Source: an uncultured Caldilineaceae bacterium
Lineage (GTDB): Bacteria; Chloroflexota; Anaerolineae; Caldilineales; Caldilineaceae
Assembly: GCA_951813625.1 (NCBI GenBank)
Contig: CATOTS010000029.1
Span: 1 to 64,000, forward strand
Length of the DNA stretch: 64,000 bases
Direction of reading: 5' to 3'
Part shown: piece after piece, positions 34,494-44,436 of the stretch
Position numbering within the stretch: the stretch's first letter is position 1
Layout of the letters: every line of letters starts with the position of its first letter
Translations under genes and position numbers: made by a program
The notes under the pieces: model-generated
Told to the model about the DNA's origin: nothing
Database searches by the model: none
Seen by the model: the letters and a program-made list of their open reading frames with translations, nothing else

Positions 34494-36989
34494 ATGGCTG
34501 AAAACGTAACTCTTACGATCAACGAGCAGGAGGTATCGGTCCCGGCGCGGACGCTGCTGGTTGACGCGGCGCGCATGGCGGGCATCGAAATCCCGGTCTT
34601 CTGCTCGCATCCGAAGCTGGACCCTGTCGGGTGTTGCCGCATGTGTTTGGTGGAGGTGGACGGCCCGCGCGGTACGGCGATGATGGCTTCGTGTACGATG
34701 CCGGTGGGCGACGGCATGGTGGTGCGCACGGACACGGAGCAGGTGCAGACGGTGCAGGAGGCCAACCTGGCTTTCATCCTGCTGAACCATCCGCTCGACT
34801 GCCCGATTTGCGACAAGGGGGGCGAGTGCCCGCTACAGGACCAGACGATGCGCTTCGGGCCGGGCATCAGCCAGCTGATCGAGCCGAAGCGGCTGGCGAA
34901 GAAACATTACGACATTTCGGACACGATCGTGCTGGACCAGGAGCGGTGCGTGCTGTGCTGGCGCTGCATCCGCTACCTGGAGGAGTGGGAGGACAAGCCG
35001 CAGCTGGGGCTGTTCGAGCGCGGCAACGACACGATCGTCGATATCCAGGACGGCCGGCCGGTCGACGCCAAGACGGGCGGGAACATCATTGACCTCTGTC
35101 CCGTTGGCGCGCTGACCAATCGCGTTTCGCGTTTCGCTTACCGGCCGTGGGAGATCGAGCGCACGCCGAGTGTTTGCATGCACTGTTCGATGGGCTGCAA
35201 TCTGCGGCTGGACACGCGCACGCACCAGCTGCGCCGCATCGTCGGGCGCGAGAACATGCAGGTCAACGACCAGTGGATCTGCGACAAAGGACGGTTCGCG
35301 CACGGTTGGGTCAACGACGAGAAGCGGTTGACCGCTCCGCTGCTGCGTAAGAACGGCGAACTGACGCCGGTGCAGTGGAGTGAAGCGCTGGCCTTCGTCG
35401 CCGACCGGCTCAAGAGCATCAGAGAGCAGCGCGGGCCGGACAGTATCGGCGCGATCGGCAGCGGCAAGGTCAGTAACGAGGCCAACTACGCGCTGCAGCG
35501 GTTCATGCGGGCGGTCATCGGCAGCAACAACATCGACCATCGCGACGGCGGCGAGGTGGCGGCCATTGCCACGGGGGTGCCCGCCCTGGCCGAGCTGATG
35601 AAACCGCAGTACGGTCCCGACCCCAAGGTCGATACAGTCCTTCTTTTCGGCATCGATCCCAGCGAAGAGCTGCCGGTGCTGGACTTGCACCTGAAACGGG
35701 CCCTCCTGCGCGGCGGCGGCAAGCTGATCATCGCCCACCCGCGCAAGATCGAGCTGACAAAGTACGACGGTCCCTACCTGGTCTGTCTGCCCGGAGAGGA
35801 GGCAGCGCTCATCTCGAGGTTGTCGCGGGCGGTGCAGGATGGCGGCGCTGCCGACGACAGCGGTCCTGTGGCGGAAGCGGCCGGGCTGCTGGCCGCGAGC
35901 GACAGTGCGCTGATCATCTACGGACCGATGGCCGCGCGCGGAGAGGGCGGCCCGGCCGTGCGCGCTGGCCTCGCCGGACTGGCGCAGGCAGCGGGGCAGG
36001 GGGCGCGGCTCGCATATGCCGGGCTGGACGGAAATGCCCAGGGCTGTCGCGATATGGGCGTTCTTCCCGACAGGTTGCCCGGCCACGCGTCGCTGGACGA
36101 CAACAACCTCAGGGAACGGATTGAGACGCTGTGGTCGTGTTCGCTTTCTTCTTCTGCGGGCTATACCTACAAACAGATGCTGGACAGCCAGGAGATGAGG
36201 GCGCTGGTTGTGATGGGCGCAGACCCGGCTGACGAGTCTCCCGACTGGGCCGCCGGCCTGGAGGATCTCGATCTGCTGGTTGTTTGCGACCTCTTCCTCA
36301 CCGAGACCGCACAGAAGGCCGACGTCGTGTTGCCGGCTGCGGGCTGGGCCGAAGGCGACGGCACCTTTACAAATCTTGAGCGACGCGTGCAGCGGGCGCC
36401 CAAGGCGGTAACGGATCCCAAGTCGCGCGCGGCGCCCGACTGGATGATATTGACTCACCTGGCCAAGCAGATGGACGCGGCGTGGCCGTTTGCCGATGCC
36501 CGCAGCGTTACCTCCGAGATTGCCGAAATCGTGCCCGGCTACGCCGGACTGACTTGGGAGGCACTGGGCGATCAGGGTATCCAGTGGGATGCCGAATCAG
36601 TGGCGGTGGCGACAGCGGCCCCAACCGATCAAGTTGGCGAAGAAGAAGTGGCGGCAGGAACTGACGCCGACGGCGAGTACCCCCTGACACTGGTTTCCGG
36701 CACGGTGCTCTACGACGGGGGCACGCTATTCCGGCTGACCGAGCAGATGCAGGGGATGGCGCATGGCGCGACCGTCAGTCTCAACCCGGCAGACGCCGTC
36801 GACATCGGCGTCGAGGCGGGCGCGCCTGTGCGGGTGCAGAGCGACGTGGGCAGCCTTGAGCTGACCGTTGCGGTCGATGAACAGGTGCAGCCGGGGTCGG
36901 CCTGGATTCCGGAAAGTCTGGCGGGCGCGCCGGTTGGCGCACTGCTGAACGGCGGCTACAGGCAGCGCGTCAGATTGGAAAGGCGATAA
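34494..36989 (+). CDS. nuoG: NuoG, complex I iron-sulfur/molybdopterin-fold subunit
   Basis: 831 residues from ATG 34494. Ligands visible are the 2Fe-2S set (FCSHPKLDPVGCCRMC and MASC), the N5 set with His (HPLDCPICDKGGECPLQ), and the N4 set (ERCVLCWRCIRYLEEW with LCPVGAL). There is also the extra N7 motif, CMHCSMGC with a fourth Cys about 27 residues on (DQWICDKGRF), found only in some bacteria. A degenerate molybdopterin oxidoreductase domain follows, and a C-terminal MopB-type barrel (near VSGTVLYDGGTLFRLTEQMQ). The ribosome site is weak (AAGG, 3 bp). Confidence 0.95.
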   Translation: MAENVTLTINEQEVSVPARTLLVDAARMAGIEIPVFCSHPKLDPVGCCRMCLVEVDGPRGTAMMASCTMPVGDGMVVRTDTEQVQTVQEANLAFILLNHPLDCPICDKGGECPLQDQTMRFGPGISQLIEPKRLAKKHYDISDTIVLDQERCVLCWRCIRYLEEWEDKPQLGLFERGNDTIVDIQDGRPVDAKTGGNIIDLCPVGALTNRVSRFAYRPWEIERTPSVCMHCSMGCNLRLDTRTHQLRRIVGRENMQVNDQWICDKGRFAHGWVNDEKRLTAPLLRKNGELTPVQWSEALAFVADRLKSIREQRGPDSIGAIGSGKVSNEANYALQRFMRAVIGSNNIDHRDGGEVAAIATGVPALAELMKPQYGPDPKVDTVLLFGIDPSEELPVLDLHLKRALLRGGGKLIIAHPRKIELTKYDGPYLVCLPGEEAALISRLSRAVQDGGAADDSGPVAEAAGLLAASDSALIIYGPMAARGEGGPAVRAGLAGLAQAAGQGARLAYAGLDGNAQGCRDMGVLPDRLPGHASLDDNNLRERIETLWSCSLSSSAGYTYKQMLDSQEMRALVVMGADPADESPDWAAGLEDLDLLVVCDLFLTETAQKADVVLPAAGWAEGDGTFTNLERRVQRAPKAVTDPKSRAAPDWMILTHLAKQMDAAWPFADARSVTSEIAEIVPGYAGLTWEALGDQGIQWDAESVAVATAAPTDQVGEEEVAAGTDADGEYPLTLVSGTVLYDGGTLFRLTEQMQGMAHGATVSLNPADAVDIGVEAGAPVRVQSDVGSLELTVAVDEQVQPGSAWIPESLAGAPVGALLNGGYRQRVRLERR

Positions 36990-37970
36990 ATGGACTGGTT
37001 ACAGGTGCTGGTGTTTCCTGCCATACGCGCGTTGATCCTGATCTTCGTGCTCTTGACCGGTTTCGCCTACCTGACCTGGTACGAGCGGAAGCTGCTGGCG
37101 CGCTTTCAGGTGCGTTACGGCCCCAATCGTGCGGGTAAGTTCGGCCTCCTGCAGCCGGCCGCGGACGCGGTCAAGGCTTTTTTCAAAGAGGAGATAATCC
37201 CCAACCACGTCGACAAGCCGGTCTATCTGCTGGCGCCGGCGCTGGCGCTGGTGCCGGCGCTGATCATCTGGGCGGTGATTCCGATCGCCAAGGGGACGCC
37301 GGCGATCGCCGACGTGAACATTGGTTTTCTGTGGATTCTGGCGGTGGCGGGCATCGAGAGTTACGGCATTATCCTGGCCGGCTGGAGCAGCAACAACAAC
37401 TATTCGCTGTTGGGCGCGCTGCGTTCTTCGGCGCAGATGGTCTCTTACGAACTGCCGCTGGGCCTGTTCCTGGTGAGTATCCTGATCCTGGCCGGCAGCT
37501 TCAGCCTGGTCGACCTGGTCGAGTCGTCGCGTCAGTGGTGGGAGTGGATCTGGCTGTGGCTGGCGTTCCCGTTCTTCTTCATCTGCATCCTGGCGGAGAC
37601 GAACCGCAGCCCGTTTGACCTGCCGGAAACGGAGAACGAGCTGGTGGCAGGATTCCAGACCGAGTACGGGGGCATGAAGTTCGCCCTGTTCTTCATCGCC
37701 GAATACGTCAACATGATTTCGATGAGCGCGATCATGGCGACGCTGTTTTTCGGCGGGTGGCGGGGGCCGTTTGCGGAGCAGTACATCTGGCTGGGGCCGA
37801 TCTACCTGTTTATCAAGGTCGTGGTCCTGCTCTTCCTGTTCATCTGGGTGCGCGCCAGCATCGGACGGCCGCGCTACGACCAACTGATGAAGTTCTGCTG
37901 GCAGTTCATGTTGCCGCTGGGCCTGGTCTACGTGAGCATTTCTGCGGTGCTGGCCGTGTTCCTGAAGTAA
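36990..37970 (+). CDS. nuoH: NuoH, complex I membrane subunit (set 2)
   Basis: 326 residues with LARFQVRYGPNRAGKFGLLQ, GIILAGWSSNNNYSLLGALR, SAQMVSYELPLGLFLVSILI, the acidic quinone loop ETNRSPFDLPETENELVAGF and QTEYGGMKFALFFIAEYVNM. The start codon abuts the nuoG TAA. It is the standard form, in contrast to the divergent loop of the set-1 copy. Confidence 0.97.
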   Translation: MDWLQVLVFPAIRALILIFVLLTGFAYLTWYERKLLARFQVRYGPNRAGKFGLLQPAADAVKAFFKEEIIPNHVDKPVYLLAPALALVPALIIWAVIPIAKGTPAIADVNIGFLWILAVAGIESYGIILAGWSSNNNYSLLGALRSSAQMVSYELPLGLFLVSILILAGSFSLVDLVESSRQWWEWIWLWLAFPFFFICILAETNRSPFDLPETENELVAGFQTEYGGMKFALFFIAEYVNMISMSAIMATLFFGGWRGPFAEQYIWLGPIYLFIKVVVLLFLFIWVRASIGRPRYDQLMKFCWQFMLPLGLVYVSISAVLAVFLK

Positions 37971-37979
37971 GGAGACGAG

Positions 37980-38450
37980 ATGGAACTGGGTGACTTCCTG
38001 AAAGGCGCGACCGAGATTGGCAAGGCGATGGGTGTGACGCTCAAGCATCTGCGCCAGAAGCCGGTAACGGTGGAGTTTCCGTACGAGGAGATCCCGATCT
38101 ACCCCCGTTTTCGCGGCCGGCACGAGCTGCGGCGCTATGCCAACGGCCTTGAGCGCTGCATCGGCTGCAGTCTGTGCGAGGCGGCCTGCCCGACCGAGGC
38201 GATCTACGTGGAGGCGGCTGAGAACGATGCCGAGGCGCCGCTTTCACCGGGTGAGCGCTATGCCAAAGTCTACGAAGTCAACCTCTTGCGCTGCGTTTTC
38301 TGCGGTGATTGCGAGGAGGCCTGCCCGACCGAGGCGATTGTGCTCGGGCACGACTTTGCGATGGCGAATTATGAACGGAAGGATTTCGTGTTGACCAAAG
38401 AGCAGCTGCTGAATCCCGGCATGCCCAAAGTAATTATTCGCCCGGAGTAA
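37980..38450 (+). CDS. nuoI: NuoI, complex I ferredoxin-like subunit
   Basis: 156 residues with two 4Fe-4S binding motifs, [20 protein letters not shown] and [20 protein letters not shown], which carry clusters N6a and N6b between NuoG/F and NuoB. The N-terminal basic helix ([20 protein letters not shown]) is the membrane-facing part. GGAGACGAG precedes the ATG. It is the only nuoI in the window. Confidence 0.97.
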   Translation: MELGDFLKGATEIGKAMGVTLKHLRQKPVTVEFPYEEIPIYPRFRGRHELRRYANGLERCIGCSLCEAACPTEAIYVEAAENDAEAPLSPGERYAKVYEVNLLRCVFCGDCEEACPTEAIVLGHDFAMANYERKDFVLTKEQLLNPGMPKVIIRPE

Positions 38451-38456
38451 CGGTAT

Positions 38457-38996
38457 ATGGCGCTTCTCTTTTTCGTGCTTGTCGGCGCGGTCAGCCTGGC
38501 CGCGGCGCTGGGTGTGGTCATGAGCCGGCAACCGGTGCACAGTGCGCTCTTCCTGCTGACGAATTTCGCTTCGCTGGCGGTGCTCTACGTTACACTGGAC
38601 GCCCAGTTTCTGGCGGCGGCGCAGGTGATCGTGTACGCCGGCGGCATTGTGATCCTGATTCTGTTCGTCATCATGTTGATCGGCGGGGAGACCAACGATT
38701 TCAGCGCGGCGCAACGCGCGTGGAGCCGGGTGGTGGGCATCGGCCTGGGGGTGATCCTGCTGCTGACGGTTTCGTATAGCGTTCTGACGCGCATGCTCAA
38801 GGCGCCGGACGACGCTACGTCGCTCCTGCAGGGCGGCACGCCGGCGGCTGTGGGCAATGCGCTGTTCACGGAGTACGTGCTTCCCTTTGAACTGGTCGCG
38901 ATCTTGTTGCTGGTTGCGCTGATCGGCGCGTTGGTGCTTGGCCGCCAGTCCGAAGGCACAGGCGAAGGCGTTCCGTCAATCGAAGCGTCGGACTAA
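38457..38996 (+). CDS. nuoJ: NuoJ, complex I membrane subunit (set 2)
   Basis: 179 residues; NFASLAVLYVTLDAQFLAAA, then QVIVYAGGIVILILFVIMLI (flexible helix 3) and YVLPFELVAILLLVALIGAL. A Gly/Glu-rich tail follows. The start is ATG 38457, 6 bp after nuoI. Confidence 0.96.
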   Translation: MALLFFVLVGAVSLAAALGVVMSRQPVHSALFLLTNFASLAVLYVTLDAQFLAAAQVIVYAGGIVILILFVIMLIGGETNDFSAAQRAWSRVVGIGLGVILLLTVSYSVLTRMLKAPDDATSLLQGGTPAAVGNALFTEYVLPFELVAILLLVALIGALVLGRQSEGTGEGVPSIEASD

Positions 38997-39003
38997 CAGA
39001 GAT

Positions 39004-39306
39004 ATGCCTGAGACGAGCTATTACCTGATCCTTGCGGCGTTGATCTTCACGGTGGGCGCAACCGGCGTCCTGCTGCGGCGAAACGCGCTCATCATATTCA
39101 TGTGCATCGAGATGATGCTGAACAGCGTGAATCTGACTTTGATCGCGCTTGCCCGCCAGTGGGGCAATCTCGAAGGGCAGATCTTCGTTTTTATGGTCAT
39201 GGCGGTGGCCGCGGCCGAGGTTGCTGTTGGACTGGCGATTTTGATCGCGAACGTTCGCCACCAGAAGAGCATCAACATCGACGAGATCAATTTGCTCAAG
39301 TGGTAA
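39004..39306 (+). CDS. nuoK: NuoK, complex I membrane subunit (set 2)
   Basis: 100 residues from ATG 39004: YYLILAALIFTVGATGVLLR, then RNALIIFMCIEMMLNSVNLT with the first membrane Glu, and VMAVAAAEVAVGLAILIANV with the second. The ending INIDEINLLKW is typical. Earlier in-frame starts overlap nuoJ and are not conserved. Confidence 0.96.
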   Translation: MPETSYYLILAALIFTVGATGVLLRRNALIIFMCIEMMLNSVNLTLIALARQWGNLEGQIFVFMVMAVAAAEVAVGLAILIANVRHQKSINIDEINLLKW

Positions 39307-39421
39307 TCGGTTTATGTCTTTCGTGTCTTCCGGAACCAGCGGTTGGGCTGATTGAAGCGGAAAAGTAAGAACCGGATACATGGCAGCGAACACCTGAAAC
39401 CCGTTATTGGAAACCGCAGTT

Positions 39422-41344
39422 ATGGATTTTGCCTGGCTCGTCTTTCTCTTTCCCGCTCTGGGCGCGCTGATCAACCTGTTTGCCGGCGCCAGACTGGGTG
39501 AACGCGGCATTCATAGCGTAGCTTCGGGCGCGGTGGCGCTGTCTTTTCTGGTGAGCGTGGGTATGTTCTTCGGCCTGTCGGGGCTGGACGAGCATCACCG
39601 TGCGGTCACGGTCCACCTGTGGGACTGGATTTCGGTTGGCAGCTTCCATGCGCCGGCGGCGATGCTGATCGACCCGCTCAGCGTGACGATGGCGCTGGCC
39701 GTGACGGGCGTAGGCGCGTTGATCCACATTTACGCCGGCGGCTACATGCACGGCGAGCAGAATTACCAGCGCTTCTTCGTCTATCTCAACTTTTTCATCC
39801 TGGCGATGCTGGTGCTGGTCCTCAGCGACAACTTCGTGGGGATGTTTGTCGGCTGGGAGGGCGTGGGCCTTGCCTCCTATCTGCTGATCGGCTTTTACTT
39901 TGACCGTTACGACGAGTCGTACGGCCACTACGCCGACGCGGGCAAGAAGGCGTTTCTGGTCAACCGGATCGGTGATTTCGGCATGATGGTGGCGGTCTTT
40001 CTGATCTGGACTGGCGTCGGCTCGGTTGTTTTTGAAGAGGTCTTCGCCGGCGCCGGGGCGTTGTCGACCGGGGCGGCGACGGCGGTCTGTCTGCTGTTGC
40101 TGCTGGCGGCGACGGGAAAGAGCGCGCAACTGCCGCTGTTCGTGTGGCTGCCCGACGCGATGGCGGGCCCGACGCCGGTTTCGGCGTTGATCCACGCGGC
40201 GACGATGGTGACGGCCGGCATCTACATGATCGCGCGCACGTACGTCCTGTGGGGGCTGGCGCCCCTGGCGGGGGACGTCGCGGCCTGGGTTGGGGCGCTG
40301 ACGGCGCTGCTGGCGGCGTCGATTGCGCTGACGCAGGTTGACCTGAAGAAGATACTGGCCTATTCGACGATCTCGCAGCTGGGCTTCATGATGCTGGGCG
40401 TCGGTGTGGGGGCGTACGCCTTTGCCATCTTCCATCTTGTTACGCATGCCTTTTTCAAGGCGCTGCTCTTTCTTGCCGCCGGCAACGTCATGCACGGGCT
40501 GCCGGGTGGGGAGCTGGACATTCGCAAGATGGGCAACCTGCGGGCGAAGATGCCGACGACGCACAAGCTCTTTCTGATTGGCGCGGCCGCGCTTGCCGGT
40601 CTGCCGTTGCTGTCGGGATTCTTTTCGAAGGATGGGATCCTGCTGCATGCGTCCAATCACAATATTCTTCTGTATCTGATCGGCCTGTTCACGGCGCTGT
40701 TGACTGCGTTCTACAGCTTCCGGGCGGTGTTCATGACGTTCTGGGGCGAGGCGCGTGACGAGCATGTCCACGAGCACGCGCACGAGAGCCCGGCGGTAAT
40801 GACGGCGCCGCTCTGGGTTCTGGCGGTATTGGCGCTGGTGGGCGGAGCGCTAAACCTGCCGTTCCTGCTGACGATGGAACACTACCTGGAGGCCGCGGTG
40901 GGCAAGCCGGCGTTTCATGCGGCCGTTCCGTTGGAGCTTGTTTTGCTGGCGGTGAGCGCGGTGGTTGCGCTGGCGGGCGCCGGGCTGGCTTATGGGCGCT
41001 ACGTTCAGGGCGCGAAGGACGAGACGGGCGCGCCGCGCGGCGCGGGGTGGGCGGCGGGCATCACCGGCGTGTTCAGGCCGTTGGAGCAGGGTGCGGCCAA
41101 CAAGTGGTACGTGGATGAGGTCTATGCTGCCTTGATTGTGAACCCGCTGCTGGGGCTTGCGCGGTGGTTTGACCGCGTGGTGGACGAGGGTGTTGTGGAC
41201 GGCGCGGTCAATCTTGTCGGGCACGTGAGCCTGGCGATGGGGGGCGCGCTGCGCAAGGTCCACAACGGGCTGGTGCCGACCTATGCGTTGAGTCTTTTCG
41301 TCGGCGTGGCGGTGCTCCTGCTGTACCTGGTATTCGGTCTCTAG
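39422..41344 (+). CDS. nuoL: NuoL, complex I membrane subunit (set 2)
   Basis: 640 residues of normal length, with [60 protein letters not shown] and a C-terminal lateral helix region (NKWYVDEVYAALIVNPLLGL). A short His-rich loop, EARDEHVHEHAHESPAVM, lies near residue 450. ATG 39422 was chosen; the ATG at 39407 adds five unconserved residues. The 115-bp gap after nuoK holds no gene. Confidence 0.96.
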   Translation: MDFAWLVFLFPALGALINLFAGARLGERGIHSVASGAVALSFLVSVGMFFGLSGLDEHHRAVTVHLWDWISVGSFHAPAAMLIDPLSVTMALAVTGVGALIHIYAGGYMHGEQNYQRFFVYLNFFILAMLVLVLSDNFVGMFVGWEGVGLASYLLIGFYFDRYDESYGHYADAGKKAFLVNRIGDFGMMVAVFLIWTGVGSVVFEEVFAGAGALSTGAATAVCLLLLLAATGKSAQLPLFVWLPDAMAGPTPVSALIHAATMVTAGIYMIARTYVLWGLAPLAGDVAAWVGALTALLAASIALTQVDLKKILAYSTISQLGFMMLGVGVGAYAFAIFHLVTHAFFKALLFLAAGNVMHGLPGGELDIRKMGNLRAKMPTTHKLFLIGAAALAGLPLLSGFFSKDGILLHASNHNILLYLIGLFTALLTAFYSFRAVFMTFWGEARDEHVHEHAHESPAVMTAPLWVLAVLALVGGALNLPFLLTMEHYLEAAVGKPAFHAAVPLELVLLAVSAVVALAGAGLAYGRYVQGAKDETGAPRGAGWAAGITGVFRPLEQGAANKWYVDEVYAALIVNPLLGLARWFDRVVDEGVVDGAVNLVGHVSLAMGGALRKVHNGLVPTYALSLFVGVAVLLLYLVFGL

Positions 41345-41405
41345 CGGCGGCAGCAACTTTGCCGTCGCGGGCACCTGAAATCGTTCAACGAGAAATCGGA
41401 GTTTT

Positions 41406-42938
41406 ATGCTGCTTTCAGTCTTGATTTTTCTGCCGCTCGCCGGCGCCATAATCGTTCTGATTGCGCCGAGCGACGGCATGAAGAAGGCGCTGGCTTTCGG
41501 CGCGGCGGTCGCCACGTTTGTGGTCAGCCTGCTGTTGCTGCCCGGCTGGCAGGATATCGCCGGCATGCAGTTCGTCGAGCGGTACGCCTGGATGCCGGGT
41601 CTTAACATTCATTATCACCTTGGGGTGGACGGGATCAGCCTGTGGCTGGTGGTGCTGACGACATTTCTGATGCCGATCGCGGTGGCGTTCAGCAATCAGC
41701 ATGTCAAGCAGAGCGTCGGCGGCTATTTGGCGTTGATGCTGCTGATGGAGACGGCGGTGCTGGGCGTTTTCCTCGCGCTCGACCTCGTCCTGTTCTACGT
41801 TTTCTGGGAGTTCAGCCTGATTCCGATGGCGCTGCTGATTGGCAAGTGGGGCAGCGACAACCGGGTATACGCGGCGGTCAAGTTTTTCCTCTACACGCTG
41901 GCGGGGTCGGCGTTGATGCTGGTGGCCATCCTGGCGCTCTACTTCCAGACCGGCACGTTCGACCTGCTGGAGCTGCAGAGCCTGGGCGTGCCGGCGGGGT
42001 TGCAACAGGTGGCGTTCCTTGCTTTTGCGCTCGCATTTGCGATCAAGGTGCCGCTGTTCCCGTTCCACACATGGCTGCCGGATGCGCACGTTGAGGCCCC
42101 GACCGCGGGTTCGGTCATTCTGGCGGGCGTGCTCCTGAAGCTGGGGACGTACGGTTTTGTGCGCTTTGCGCTGCCGCTCTTCCCGGTCGCGGTGGCCGAC
42201 TACGCGTCGCTGATATCGATCCTGGCGATTGTGGGGATCATATACGGCGCGCTGGTGGCGCTGGCGCAACGCGATCTGAAGTCGCTGGTGGCGTACTCTT
42301 CGGTGGCGCACATGGGTTTTGTGGTGCTGGGCATCTTCGCTTTGAACGAGCAGGCGATCAGCGGCGCGGTGCTGCAGATGGTGAATCACGGCCTGAGCAC
42401 GGGCGCGCTGTTCCTGATGGTGGGGATGCTATACGAGCGGCGGCATACGCGGCTGCTGAGCGATTTCGGGGGCCTGTGGGCGAGCGTGCCGATTTTCTGC
42501 TTCTTCTTCCTGGTGGTGGCGATGAGCAGCGCGGGCCTCCCCGGCCTCAACGGCTTCGTGGGCGAGTTCCTGATCCTGCTCGGCACCTACAAGAGCACGC
42601 CGCTGTTCGCCGTTTTGGGCACTGTTGGCGTCATTCTGGCGGCCTGGTATCTGCTGCACGCCTTCCGCAAGGTGGCGCAGGGCGCGCTCGAGAACCCAGC
42701 CAATTTCAAGGAGAATCTGCCCGACCTGAATTGGAAGGAGATCTGGCAGCTGGTGCCGATCGTTGCTCTCTTCTTTGTCATTGGCTTCGCGCCCAATCTG
42801 TTTCTGAGCAAGATCAACCCGTCGGCGGGCGCGGTGGCCGATCTGCAGATGCCTGTGGAAGGGGACACTCTGACCGCCGATGGACAAGACCTTTCGCCGC
42901 TGATCGCCGAAGACGAATTGTCGGCGGCTTGGCGCTAA
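41406..42938 (+). CDS. nuoM: NuoM, complex I membrane subunit (set 2)
   Basis: 510 residues with YLALMLLMETAVLGVFLALD (helix-5 Glu), YVFWEFSLIPMALLIGKWGS, KVPLFPFHTWLPDAHVEAPT, AGSVILAGVLLKLGTYGFVR (broken-helix Lys) and DLKSLVAYSSVAHMGFVVLG. A C-terminal extension of roughly 30 polar residues follows the last helix. The start is ATG 41406. Confidence 0.96.
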   Translation: MLLSVLIFLPLAGAIIVLIAPSDGMKKALAFGAAVATFVVSLLLLPGWQDIAGMQFVERYAWMPGLNIHYHLGVDGISLWLVVLTTFLMPIAVAFSNQHVKQSVGGYLALMLLMETAVLGVFLALDLVLFYVFWEFSLIPMALLIGKWGSDNRVYAAVKFFLYTLAGSALMLVAILALYFQTGTFDLLELQSLGVPAGLQQVAFLAFALAFAIKVPLFPFHTWLPDAHVEAPTAGSVILAGVLLKLGTYGFVRFALPLFPVAVADYASLISILAIVGIIYGALVALAQRDLKSLVAYSSVAHMGFVVLGIFALNEQAISGAVLQMVNHGLSTGALFLMVGMLYERRHTRLLSDFGGLWASVPIFCFFFLVVAMSSAGLPGLNGFVGEFLILLGTYKSTPLFAVLGTVGVILAAWYLLHAFRKVAQGALENPANFKENLPDLNWKEIWQLVPIVALFFVIGFAPNLFLSKINPSAGAVADLQMPVEGDTLTADGQDLSPLIAEDELSAAWR

Positions 42939-42950
42939 CGACTGAAAGCT

Positions 42951-44387
42951 ATGGATACCGCTCTCCTCTTCGAAAACGCAACCGTACTCCTGCCCGAGAT
43001 CGTGCTGGCGGTCGGGGTCATGGTCCTCATGATGGTCGACATTGGTCTGCGGAAGCAGAACGAGAGCGGGACGCTGGCGGCGCTGGCGATCGCCATTCTG
43101 GTCCTGGGCATGGGCGCGTCGCTGCTGATCTGGGGCCGGCCTCCCGCGGAGTACCTGGGCGGCGCGGTCTCGGATGGATTCGCTCTGAGCGTGCGGCTGG
43201 TCGTCCTGATCGCCGGAATATTCGGCGTGCTTCTGAGCCGGAATTTCCTGCCGTCGATCGAGCGCCAGGGGGGCGCGTTCTATTCGCTGCTCATTCTGGC
43301 AGTGATCGGCATGATGTTGATGGGCACGGCTACGAATCTGATCGTGCTCTTCATTGCGCTGGAGATATTTTCGCTGGCGCTCTACATACTGAGCGGCTTT
43401 CATCGTGAGAACCCGCGCAGCATTGAGGCTGCGATGAAGTATTTTCTGCTGGGGGCGTTTGCCAGCACTTTCTTCGTATACGGTGCGGCGCTGCTGTACG
43501 GGGCGGGCGGCAGCACGAGCTATGTCCAGATCCACGAGACGCTTTCGTCCGGGGGCGGCAACCGGTCGCTGGTTCTGCCGGGCATAGCGCTGCTGCTGGT
43601 TGGGTTCGGCTTCAAAGTGAGCCTTGTGCCCTTTCACATGTGGACGCCCGACGTCTACCAGGGCGCGCCGACGCCGGTAACGGCCTTTATGAGCGTGGGC
43701 ACGAAGGCGGCGGCATTTGCCGGATTTTTGCGGGTGATGATGGTTGCGCTGCCGTCGCTGTACGAGCAGTGGGCAGCCCCCCTGGCGATTCTGGCTGTTC
43801 TGACGATGACGGTCGGGAACCTGACGGCGCTGCGCCAGAGCAGTGTCAAGCGTATGCTGGCCTATTCGAGCGTCGCGCACGCGGGCACGATTCTGATAGC
43901 GCTCGTGGCCGCCACGCCTGCCGCGACCTCGGCCGCGGCATTTTATCTTTTTGCCTATGCCTTCATGAACATTGGCGCGTTCGGGGTCGTGATCGTGCTG
44001 GAGGGCAGGGGCGAAGGGGACGTGGAGCAGGACCGGTTCAATGGCCTGGGCACGCGCTACCCCTCCCTGGCGGTGGCGATGGCGGTCTTCATGCTCAGCC
44101 TGAGCGGCATTCCGCCGCTGGCCGGGTTCTTCGGCAAGTTTCTGATTTTCAAGGCGGCGGTCGAGGCTGACCTGGCCTGGCTGGCCGTGATCGGCGTCCT
44201 CAACAGCGCGATCAGCGCATACTACTACCTGCGAGTGGTTGCGGCGATGTTCTTCAGAGAGGCTGAGGGCGAGATCACGTGCAATTGCGGGCCGGCGATT
44301 AACTTCAGCCTGGCGGTTACGACAATTGCCGTGGTCGTTATCGGTTTGCAGCCGGGGTTGTGGGCCGATCTGCTGAGAGGGTTGTAG
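42951..44387 (+). CDS. nuoN: NuoN, complex I membrane subunit (set 2)
   Basis: 478 residues; ATNLIVLFIALEIFSLALYI (helix-5 Glu), SLVPFHMWTPDVYQGAPTPV, TAFMSVGTKAAAFAGFLRVM (Lys) and SSVKRMLAYSSVAHAGTILI. It is the last gene of the operon, 12 bp after nuoM, and converges on rodA. Confidence 0.96.
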   Translation: MDTALLFENATVLLPEIVLAVGVMVLMMVDIGLRKQNESGTLAALAIAILVLGMGASLLIWGRPPAEYLGGAVSDGFALSVRLVVLIAGIFGVLLSRNFLPSIERQGGAFYSLLILAVIGMMLMGTATNLIVLFIALEIFSLALYILSGFHRENPRSIEAAMKYFLLGAFASTFFVYGAALLYGAGGSTSYVQIHETLSSGGGNRSLVLPGIALLLVGFGFKVSLVPFHMWTPDVYQGAPTPVTAFMSVGTKAAAFAGFLRVMMVALPSLYEQWAAPLAILAVLTMTVGNLTALRQSSVKRMLAYSSVAHAGTILIALVAATPAATSAAAFYLFAYAFMNIGAFGVVIVLEGRGEGDVEQDRFNGLGTRYPSLAVAMAVFMLSLSGIPPLAGFFGKFLIFKAAVEADLAWLAVIGVLNSAISAYYYLRVVAAMFFREAEGEITCNCGPAINFSLAVTTIAVVVIGLQPGLWADLLRGL

Positions 44388-44393
44388 CCAGGA

Positions 44394-44425
44394 CCAGTGG
44401 CCGGTGGCCAGTAGCCAGCTGCTGG
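44394..44425. terminator. Stem-loop and repeat word between nuoN and rodA
   Basis: CCAGTGGCCGGTGGCC (44394-44409) is a variant of the word repeated near 22.0 and 26.5 kb. Overlapping it, CCAGTAGC and GCTGCTGG (44408-44425) can form an 8-bp stem with one G-U pair. GTTGCGGTTTT follows on the plus strand. It may be a weak terminator for the nuo operon in the 49-bp convergent gap. Confidence 0.4.
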
Positions 44426-44436
44426 GAGTTGCGGTT

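Noticed and set aside
34833..36458. A 541-codon minus-strand open frame opposite nuoG
   Set aside because: Antisense shadow produced by GC-rich codon positions; no start context or domain.
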